In this document: positions 54,705-64,000 of the stretch, piece after piece
How the letters are laid out: the number at the start of each line of letters is the position of its first letter
Position numbering within the stretch: position 1 is the first letter of the stretch
DNA from: Solen grandis
Taxonomy: Eukaryota; Mollusca; Bivalvia; Adapedonta; Solenidae
NCBI GenBank assembly: GCA_021229015.1
Contig: CM037783.1
Span: forward strand, 57,618,169 to 57,682,168
Length of the DNA stretch: 64,000 nucleotides
Direction of reading: 5' to 3'
Notes under the pieces: model-generated
What the model saw: the letters and a program-made list of their open reading frames with translations, nothing else
Databases searched by the model: none
What the model was told of the DNA's origin: nothing
Program-made: the position numbers and the translations under genes

Positions 54705-54840
54705 GCAACTCGTTCATAGATGGTCATTGACTAAAAATTTGTTTTTCAACAATCTGTCTATCAATACCCTTCTACAGACACATGGGCACCCACTGCAACA
54801 TTCCGTGATTGTTGAAAACAAAAATGGTGGGTTCCATCAC
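54705..54840 (+). repeat. dispersed repeat family D, copy 3
   Basis: Matches 13518-13672 ('gcaactcgttcatagatggtc', 'ctatcaatacccttctacag', 'gcaacattccgtgattgt'). Confidence 0.65.
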
Positions 54841-55221
54841 AGGCAATAGCATATTCAAATTTTAAAACATACATTCAACAATTCTATCTTCGCGTGCGTT
54901 ACAATTGCTTAAATTGTTATCGGACCATGTAAAAGTTGATTAAGAAGAGCAAATAACATGGTTGTTGTTTCGAGGTAAAAAAAAATAATAAATATATTAT
55001 CTTTACATTGAATTATTCTATAATGCTTGAAATATTTATTTACAAAATGTGAATGTCTTACCTTTGTTGTTGTATACAATTCGACCTATTAGGATATACT
55101 CATTATGATGTCATGTTATTTCTTGCTTGATTGCTTTTGCTGTGAGTGCTAGATGAATGATCAGTGAGCATGGGCTCCACCCAAACACCATGTGTCACAA
55201 TCATCGCCACAGGCTAAGCAT

Positions 55222-55300
55222 GCTCGTGCAAATGAACCAGACATGAAGACATTGGGTGAACGCCCGATATCGTCACGCCTGGTTCATTTGCACCGGTGAA
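55222..55300. repeat. short inverted repeat
   Basis: 'gtgcaaatgaacca' and 'tggttcatttgcac' flank about 40 bp. The region from 55300 to 56500 shows no further feature. Confidence 0.6.
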
Positions 55301-56506
55301 AGAAGTATTAAGAGAAACTTTATTTATCTAGGTAAGTAAATTGTGTAATATAGTAACATGTGTAATTCTGCAATTTTATATAAAAATGTTCGCAATAAAT
55401 GTAAAGATTACACCCGACCCATATATCAAACACATTCACTTATATACAGGTTATAATGCAATGAACTGTTAAGCCTATCTTATGATTAATGCTAAATCAA
55501 TTTCGTGCTTACTTATGTTAGATTATGCTACAATAAAAGCCACCATGAAACTAACAGTAAGACTATATGTGATCAATATCTTGTGATCTATATGTGATAT
55601 AATACCTTATCGTGTATGACGGGACCTGAACGTGACGGGATATTAACGCTTCAAGATAGTAAGTATCATAATCTACATTGTATCAGTTTTCTTATTGAAG
55701 GGTCAATGAAAGGATCTGCAACGCCAGTATCACTTCAGTATATAAAGCTAGTGTACCCTGACATAATGATTTAAGACGGTTGGCTGACATGGTTCTCTTT
55801 TATGACAAGATAAAGGTCCACGTCATAAAAAGACAATGGAAAACAATGTATAAGTAGTAAGAACATAATTTATTAATATCCAATTCACATTGCCACCGAT
55901 TACACAGATGCACTAGCGATTAGGTTAAGGAATAACATTTTGAACTTTTGTAGATAACCTTTGACCACCCTACCATCGACTCGGAGAAAAATAATATTTT
56001 ATTTTCATTTTTCTTTTGATGAGTTGGACACCGGTAATTGTTTGTTAAAAATACTTATCTGCGTGGAACCATTCGAACATTCGAACACATTTAACATCGG
56101 ATGGTGACCGGTGATTTTAGAACCACTTTCTCGAGGGGGCAATAATCATACCTTCAATTCCCTATTTAGAAATCGATCGATCTCTGACACGTTTAATAAC
56201 ATGAGTAGAGTAAAAAAAAAAAACATTCTTCTTTTTATTTTTTCGTGGATGCACAATAATTAAATAATTGTTTAACCGTTTTCCTCATATGAAAACCCGT
56301 GTCTATCGTATTATAGTAAATCACCGAGGATTATCTTGTAAGAGGAACCAATCAAATCATGGATTGTTATTATGTCCTTATATACACCTGTCAAGAAATG
56401 GACAATGTGTATACATAGTTAGCATAACATTGTTGGTCACAATAAAAGGATTGATGATTTCTAGCTAATCATGAGATGGGGAAACCTTGGACAATCAAAC
56501 GGAATT

Positions 56507-56607
56507 TGTTTTTAATTTGTATTTAATTTGTATTTAATTTGTATTTAATTTGTTTTTAATTGTATTTAATTTGTTTTAATTTGTATTTAATTTGTTTTTA
56601 ATTGTAT
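56507..56607. repeat. 'tttaatttgta' short tandem repeat
   Basis: About nine units of 10-11 bp with small length variation. Confidence 0.9.
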
Positions 56608-56829
56608 AACTTACTGATAAAATATCTGGTCCTGGTGGTATAAATGTAAATGTACAGAGGGATACAGTGTCTAATTAAGATATATTGGCTTAGGCGAAAT
56701 ACCATCAGACTGGAACATGAAAATGTACAACATGTGTATAACATGTGTATAAAAATGGAGACAAGAATGATGCCATAGATTATCCCAAAACTTCCCCAAA
56801 TGTGTATAAGCTGTAGTCCTCTCATGTCA

Positions 56830-57830
56830 TATAATGATTCATCTAAAAATACAATACATGTATTCTGTATGACTTGCAGAATGGTTTCTCATCTTCGCGT
56901 GTTTCTCATCTACGCCATGTTTTTTACAGAAGCATTTTGCAAAAAAAAAAAAAAAATCAAAAAAAAAAATAAAAAAAACCGCACAAACACAAATATTATG
57001 GTATACATACAATGTTTTGGGCTTGATATCTAACTTGCTTGAGGATCGAATCCAAACTGTAGTCCTGGATAGAAAACTGTCATTAAGGGTACCTGTACAT
57101 TTTGGGGTCCATCAAAGCACTATTCTGTCTACGATTCTCTTCCTCGTCTACATCAATGATTATATAACACTACACATTATTGCAACATCATTTTTACAAA
57201 GAAAACTCATTTGGATGCTGCTTACGGGTAGGAATATGACTTGTTAAATTAATTTCACCCTGATAAACGTGATATCTGAAGTATCACATAAGAAGGAGAA
57301 GCCTGTATTATGCTCCTTACAACTGCTTAACCATATTCTAGAAAAATTTAATCTGCGAAATATATAGTTGTCACTTTTCAAGAATAACCTCAAATTAGAC
57401 AACACATCAATGATATAAAGCAAAATGCTACCCTATTTCTTGATTTTTTTTTCGTAGAATCGTGAAAATTATTTCCTTCAAAAGTTAATGATCAAACAAA
57501 TATACATAATCATACAAACTTAACCAAGACCTGAAATAGAATACTCTTCATCAATCTGGGATCCATGTACATGTAATTGAACAGGTTGAAAGGAGGACAG
57601 CCAGATTCGCCACTAACATATACAAGTTCAGTCTTAGATATATTGATATTCAGACACACACTAGCACGCCTTAGAATCTTCTAAACAACTATACACTACT
57701 TTGTTGCTATCACTTCAGAATACACTCTTCTAATACAAACTTACACTAGAACAAGACATAGGAACCCCTATTGCTACATACGTAAGTGCACTCTTCCAAT
57801 TAACGATTGGCAACTGTAGAATAATATATT
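56830..57830 (+). mobile_element. decayed non-LTR retrotransposon fragment
   Basis: One frame (57017-57247) reads NLLEDRIQTVVLDRKLSLRV, then VHFGVHQSTILSTILFLVYIND, the eroded GxPQGSxLGPxLFxxYIND block of reverse transcriptase. Upstream 'cagaatggtttctcat' resembles the QNGF motif. Near 57590 a 'gttgaaaggaggacagccag' (VERRTAR) remnant matches the C-terminal end of LINE ORF2. Many stops and frameshifts. Confidence 0.75.
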
Positions 57831-58084
57831 GCATAAATATATACAAATCATTTTATTTAAACAAGTACCTTGACCTGATCTTTAAAGCTTTGAAGTAGTT
57901 TAGTAAAATATAATGATGTAGATCTGAACGTGATAAATCTAATTTAAGAAATAATAACTGATCATTAATTCATATTTATTTAAATGCCGTTAGTGTCCAA
58001 AATAACTAAATTGAATAAATTCTCTTTAGCAGAAGGATCTTGTTTAAAATATCTTAAGTATATCGATTCAAATATTGTGCATTA

Positions 58085-58327
58085 ATGTGTGAAGTGCTTG
58101 TTGTGAAGCTCGTGCATGTTTCTATTTTTATCATTATATGTATATATAAACTGGATTTTGAAACCTCTCACGATCATGGTTTCTGTTATCTTCATTTAAA
58201 TAAGCCTCTGATGCTTGCATGTCGAAACAAGCGGATGGAAATTGGTGATGTGCAGAATGAAAGTATTAAACTGTTGTTTCAAAATGAAAATGCAAAATCA
58301 TTGATTGTATTAAATCCAGAAAAATGA
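58085..58327 (+). CDS. unrecognised 80-codon open frame
   Basis: It begins MCEVLVVKLVHVSIFIIICI, a hydrophobic start that could be a signal or membrane segment, and ends AKSLIVLNPEK. No family is recognised and no partner exon is seen, so it may be chance. Confidence 0.12.
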   Translation: MCEVLVVKLVHVSIFIIICIYKLDFETSHDHGFCYLHLNKPLMLACRNKRMEIGDVQNESIKLLFQNENAKSLIVLNPEK

Positions 58328-58805
58328 AAAGTCGCCAAACTATTAGGGAAACGTTTGAATGCGTAAAACTATGTAATTAAGCATTTTGAAAGCGATTACA
58401 CGCCATCGTCATTGGTTAAGGGAGTTATCATACAAGACTTACCCTGCATACATTTCAGTTGTCGACTTCTTATATTGCTGAGCTTATAAAGGTAATTGTA
58501 CATCTCTATACTCAGCAAAGGTAAGAAATTGCAAATGAATTATAAATCATCAATTAAGTTTTTTGGAAAGGTTATTCTTGTTCAGATCACCTTTTAACAC
58601 CAATTTTTCTAATAGAAATATTAAAAAGATGAAAACGAATTTATTTTTTTTTCAAGCGATAGACATGGCACGTAAGACGTAAACAATCAAGCGTTTCTTC
58701 CATAAAAGATCTTTTGTCAGCAAGGAGAAATTTGTTTCCGGTACTTTTTTCTCTTTTCTGTCTTTAATGATATACGAACATATCTGAAATCAAACTATGC
58801 AATTG

Positions 58806-59069
58806 GGGCCGCCGTGACCGAGCGGTTACATTCGTGGACTACAAATCTCTCAGCCCCTCACCGCTGTGGGTTCGAATCCCGGTAGGGACTTCGGATTTTT
58901 CATGTGAGGAAGCCTTCCAGCTGGCTTGCGGTAGGTCGGTGGTTCTACCCGGGTACCTCTGTGTACTCGGAGTCTTCCTCCACCTGTAATTAGCTGGACG
59001 TCGCTATATGATTGAAATACTATCGCAGCGACGGTAAACCCCAATACAACAACAAAACAACAAAAAAAA
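58806..59069 (+). mobile_element. type-A tRNA-SINE, well preserved
   Basis: The A box 'gccgtgaccgagcggttac' and B box 'gtgggttcgaatcccgg' are intact, with an 'aacaacaaaacaac' tail. It is the same subfamily as 28035-28275. Confidence 0.95.
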
Positions 59070-60670
59070 ACTATGCAATTTGGTCGTTTAGTTTCTTTTA
59101 AATCCTTTAGATCTACATTTATCTTATGCTATGCACCATACCATTACATTCACTGATACATTTCAGTATTATAAACATTCACTAAATGACTGAATTGCAA
59201 ATTATCAAATTAATTATATGTGTATGAATTCCACGGACCGGAGAAATTCCCACTGGACATAATTCCACCTATCAAAATTTGCATGGATAGACAAAACCCT
59301 CCTCGTTTTTTTTCCTACAGCGAACATATACCCTCCATAATTATACAAATCGGACAGAATCTTTCTGGATTCTATTATCACCCCCGACTTTAGTGTGTTT
59401 GTGATTGTTTGTAACATGGATACCTGTATGTTTTGCTGATTGTTATGGCTATACAGCATAATAAAGTTAATACGTCATGAACGATTATCTAGCCGGCTTT
59501 ACTCAATCCACATCTTCATCTTTAACTGTCTAACTTTCCCTCAATCTCATTTTCAATTTGATTGTTGTCCCGTATTCTATAAAACATCCCTTTTCGGTAA
59601 TAAATTATTTTAATTACAACTGAATAACTACTCGTATTAAATAACTATTTTTTATCAACGAAGGCAAAAAAGTAACATCAATATGAAACTGGGAAATCAG
59701 AGAGAGAGAGAACATAAGAATGAAAATTGCGCACAATACATGACTTTACATTACATTTAATATATTCGTAGTAAAAGTTAACTAGATAATATCTAAAAGC
59801 ATGTAATAAAACTTAACCACAACACACAAATTACGAGATGGGGTTTTTCCCGCCCTGTAAAAATATTGTTGGGACTAGAGTACGCCGGATAATATGTTCT
59901 TTACCGTAAATAAGGTTAATATCAACAGAAACGACGAGTTTAGGATTTATTTTGATGGACAAAATATCTTCATCACATCACAAAATTCCCTTGATCTACC
60001 TTCGATGTGTCTGAAAACGATTTAAAAGTCAGCCATCAATTTTACAATAAACAATATGTCTATAGTCAATAGATAATAGATTCTGTATGTTAATAAATAA
60101 AAGGTAATAATTTGATGTGTTCCTGTAAAATTATCTAGGTATAATATGGTATGACTATTAAGTGCTGTTTTAGCCGTTATGAATCATTCAAATACTCCAA
60201 TAACATACTTCCATTTAATTGCGTGTAAATAAGTGTACTGCATATTCATATAATTATGACTGCATCCAACGATACAAAATTCTGACTTCGCGATCGGACA
60301 AGAATCACAGCCTCTTATGATTAAAGTGCAAGTGTCGATTGAAAATGTGCCTTCTAGAAGAAACGGAATGACAAAATGTAAACAATAAAATGCCTGCTGT
60401 AATGTAAAATTTTAACAACAAACGAAATTTAAATTCGGAAGTCGGCGGCAACAAATGGTTATCAATACAAATGTAGCAATGATTTAAATTTCAATATTTA
60501 TGCTCTTCATATACTGAATATAAATATACCTAGAATAAAATTGGTAAATACTATAATTAAAAGTGGAAATAGTGCAAACAAAGTGCATCAATGGAATGAG
60601 AAATGAAACATGTGTAAAATTGACTATATATTTCGTACTTCTGTCCCCATATTTATGACTAGACTAGACT
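59070..60670. other. AT-rich intergenic sequence, nothing recognised
   Basis: No open frame above about 80 codons, no splice-flanked coding signal and no clear repeat beyond a short (GA)n near 59700. Confidence 0.5.
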
Positions 60671-60671
60671 A

Positions 60672-60914
60672 TTTGAGGTTACCGTCGCTTCGACAGTATT
60701 TCAGTCATATAGCGACGCCCAGCTAATTACAGGTGGAGGAAGACCCCGAATACACAGAGGCATCCGGGTAGAACCACCGACCTACCGCAAGCCAGCCAGA
60801 TGGCTTCCTCACATGAAAATCCGAATGACCCAGCCGGGATTCGAACCCACGCTATGAGGGGCTGAGTGAGTGTTAAAGTCAGAGACTTTACCCTCTCGGC
60901 CACGGAGACCCCTC
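60672..60914 (-). mobile_element. type-A tRNA-SINE
   Basis: A reverse full-length copy. Its pseudo-anticodon part ('ctgagtgagtgttaaag') groups it with 12956-13197. A G-run of about 20 follows at 61003. Confidence 0.92.
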
Positions 60915-61689
60915 CATATTTATGCATTGCACTCTATTTAGCAAGTATTTTAACACACATGACTGTTAAAGTCCTGTAGCCAATCACCTTTTTCTTGAGG
61001 TGGGGGGGGGGGGGGGGGGGGGGATTATGCCCGCTTTGTATAATACGTGGATTTTTTGTCCACCTGTGCCAAATTTCGTTTGTGGGATTAGTCCGCCTAC
61101 ACGTATTCCACAAGTGAATTTAGTCCGAAGGATATCACTGTTCACGTTGAACAGCCTGCAGTGAAGCCCATAATCTTAGGAACCATCATATATCCTATTT
61201 AAATTTTATATTTTCTTTACCCAGTGGAACAATAACAATTAAAGAAAGTTTTGTTTCTTAAAACGTATTTTAGATTGATCAGAGAGCTAACATGCGTAAT
61301 GGCAAAGGAAATTAACCATACAGGAACAAAATAAAACGTTTATTTCAAATATTTCCTTAAAACTTCAATATTCTCCTTTATGTTAATAAAGATAAAACAA
61401 TAACTTAACGACCACAATGCTCTGACCGTCTGCAAAGTTTGGCAAAGTGCTAATATCTATTGTTTTGATTGATCGAAATAACTGACAGTTGTTTGTAGCA
61501 AATAAGCCACGCCTTCCACCTAATGAAATTTCGGTAAGGTCACATGATAAGCTAAAATAGTTCCCCGGTTTATGCTAACGTTCGCTTAACATTTTAAAAA
61601 TGCATTTGAAATGTATATATTGTGTGATCACATTAGCCTGCATCAGCTATGGATACCAGTTCAAACATTCTCACATTGCCACATAGAAG

Positions 61690-61777
61690 ATGCTCAACAA
61701 CACATGGCTAGCTATTTCAAGAATGTTGACTAACATATTTGTCTTTGGGATTTTAATCATCTCCCTGTTACCAATAG
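61690..61777 (+). CDS. candidate first coding exon with signal peptide
   Basis: ATG at 61690 opens MLNNTWLAISRMLTNIFVFG followed by ILIISLLPI, a hydrophobic segment of signal-peptide type. It runs straight into a strong donor ('caatag|gtaagt') in phase 1. No continuing exon is found before the gap at 62572 or to the end of the window, so the gene, if real, extends beyond. Confidence 0.4.
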
Positions 61778-61810
61778 GTAAGTAGTACTTTATATCGTGT
61801 AAACTTTTAA

Positions 61811-61917
61811 CAAGAGTGTTTTCTGGAACACGTGTGTCACCTGCTTAAGCGTGGCGGACAGACAGACGATGAAAAAGAGATCCCTATGTGTCACCTCTGC
61901 TTACAGCAGGTGACAAA
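61811..61917 (+). mobile_element. short internally deleted relative of 43376-44274
   Basis: It has 'gtgtgtcacctgcttaagc' at the left, 'gacagacagacgatgaaaaa' and 'gagatccctatgtgtcacc' inside, and 'cagcaggtgacaaaa' at the right. It keeps only the ends of the longer element, so it is a minimal non-autonomous copy. Confidence 0.6.
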
Positions 61918-62571
61918 AAATGTTACCAATATAATATCGCCCTCATTCCTAAAATCATTTGTGATGTAATTTCGCTTTGGTAATTAATATAACACTTAAC
62001 ACATTTAAGTTGTATGGACAAAATAATATATATAATACTAAAATTAAAATGATACGTTTTGTAGATGAGAAGGGATAGAAGTCAGTAAGTATGACGAGTA
62101 TCGTAAATCAAAACAAATTTAAATATAAGTATGCAGTGATGAGTATACGTATGCATTTTATATATTGCAAACACTAAGTTTAAGTTTTCTTAAAATACAT
62201 ATAAAACTAGGCGTAAACATGTATGAAAGGTTATATCATACCTTAATTAATTTCGATTCCGTGTCTTTGTGTAAAGGTCCGACACCTGAACTATAGTCAC
62301 TGCCTTTTGCTTATCTATTATGTAACTTAGCGAGACACGCAAAAGATTAAGTAATGAAGTGGAGTCTCCACCATATTAGCATCAACAATAACAAACAGTA
62401 AATTCGAATATCACAATACTTATTTCAACATAACTTCTGTAAATAAAACAAGATGTTTTATCTGGTTTTAGCATTAAATTGTGTTATAGTCGTACATCAT
62501 TTAAAGAGTAAAACACATCCCTCATTTATCATTCACTAAAAGAAATTTGCGAAATGAAACAAGGATGCACA

Positions 62572-62671
62572 NNNNNNNNNNNNNNNNNNNNNNNNNNNNN
62601 NNNNNNNNNNNNNNNNNNNNNNNNNNNNNNNNNNNNNNNNNNNNNNNNNNNNNNNNNNNNNNNNNNNNNNN
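62572..62671. other. 100-base assembly gap
   Basis: A run of 100 N. The window from 62672 to 64000 is AT-rich with a C-run at 63137-63157 and a (TC)n near 63560; no gene is seen there. Confidence 1.
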
Positions 62672-64000
62672 TGTCTTGTTTTTTTTAACCTGAAACTGAT
62701 TTTTGCCGACATACTTCATGTTTGATAATCATCTCTTGCTAAGCTAAACATATATTTAACCAGAAAAAAAAATAAAAAGTTGACGTGTCATTCAAGGATT
62801 TGTAGTGGCTCAACGATAGTAGTTTATTCAGGCCAACTTCAGCTAACTTGCTGTAAATGTTGTGCAGGGTGCAGTTAATTGCTATTTTTGACTTGCTTTA
62901 TTTAAGCAGTGTCAGAAAAATATCACATTCTGAGTTTTTTGTTGTTGTTGTTGCCCCAGACAGAAAATAACATAAAGGATACTGTTCATTCATACATACG
63001 AGTCACTCCTTGCCTTTGATGGGTGGCTGCCTGTGCCAATCTCCCTGCATTATATTGTACAGTATAGGCTACTGTATATAGGCAGCTCAACAATATTGCA
63101 GGCTTGGATTCACAAGTGGGGCACAGGTGACATGTGCCCCCCCCCCCCCCCCCCCACCCTCAGCTGGCTTGGTCATACAACTTCCTGGGCTATATTTCAA
63201 TGAAATTGTCCTGATTTAGGTTAATTTTTGTGTTCTGTAGTGGAAATCCCCATTGTTTGCCCCATGATCCTCACCCAACCAGTCAAAATGCAGACCCCTG
63301 CTGTTTCCAAGACCCCCTACTGATAGAGCATCCGCTGTCAAATATCACATAGTGACTGTGACTGCTTTAATCTGAATCAGTCAGATGCTTTCAGCTTTAT
63401 ACTGTGTTCATGTATATAACAAGTAAGCGCCTTAATGTCACAGATCTATGTAGATTAAAGCCCGACAGGTTGTTTTAAAGTTTTTACGGGGTATGTCTAT
63501 TTTTTGCATTAAAGAAAAATCTTGACACATTTTCCATAATATTACAATAAGCACATTGCTCTCACTCTCTCTCTCTCTTACAATTTTTAAGGTTTACATG
63601 AGTATGTATTTAAATAAAAAAAAAAGGCAAATTTGAAATAGATGCACAAGAATAGTTTATCAATGTATTATAAATCTAATAAGAATATAACCATTAATGT
63701 TGTTGTTTTTAAATAGAGCACAAAAAATAAAAGTAATACTTCATTACTGCATTGTGCATAGGAAATAATAGCCTTATCAATTACTTTTATGCATGTATGT
63801 GACTTTCTTTCCTTTTCTATTCTATTTATTTTTTTTCATAGGTATATATTGAAATCAAATTTTATTATTACTAAGTTCTCTGGCTGTATTTGAACTAGCT
63901 TTGCAGCATGCTGCATAAAAGATTGTAGGTAGCACCATATAAAACATGGGCACGGATGTGTTTTATTATTGGTAAATAAAATAACCTTGCACAGCTATAG

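Noticed and set aside
58806..58880. tRNA gene at SINE heads
   Set aside because: A and B boxes are present but the sequence does not form a full tRNA cloverleaf and is followed by a SINE body. The same holds for 12956, 22588 and 47940.

Overview
This is an AT-rich eukaryotic window with intron-split genes, many tRNA-headed SINEs, foldback and MITE-like elements, LINE fragments, long microsatellites and two 100-base assembly gaps (12472-12571 and 62572-62671). The gene content (an invertebrate-type transglutaminase and a CRAL-TRIO lipid-transfer protein) and the repeats (tRNA-SINEs with a shared 3' domain, 'pearl'-like elements with about 160-bp core repeats) suggest a mollusc, most likely a bivalve. 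The organism assignment is inference. I see no prokaryotic, viral or CRISPR content and no convincing new biological system. The best leads are repeats that touch splice sites of a conserved enzyme gene, a foldback element with an apparent empty site in the same window, and a decayed tandem gene duplicate.

Layout. (1) 1078-8265, minus: an eight-exon CRAL-TRIO (alpha-tocopherol-transfer/clavesin-like) gene whose exons join in frame to 323 aa. (2) 8910-9793: a 46-bp minisatellite. (3) 9909-about 12150, minus: a broken tandem copy of the middle of the CRAL-TRIO gene, including intron sequence. (4) 13816-18118, plus: a gene for a four-transmembrane, CD20/ENTREP-like protein with a cytoplasmic PPxY tail. 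Its first exon is uncertain. (5) 21736-48613, minus: a complete 14-exon transglutaminase gene (746 aa) whose introns hold most of the repeats described here. It converges tail-to-tail on the tetraspan gene. (6) 48614-64000: mostly intergenic and repeat-derived, with a foldback element, a decayed LINE, SINEs and one candidate signal-peptide first exon at 61690 on the plus strand.

The three genes are not an operon or pathway. Transglutaminase cross-links proteins, the CRAL-TRIO protein probably carries a hydrophobic ligand, and the tetraspan protein probably recruits WW-domain (NEDD4-type) ligases. They are simply neighbours. Exon boundaries were chosen by GT/AG consensus and phase. For both minus-strand genes the summed exon lengths are multiples of three (972 and 2241 nt), which supports the models.
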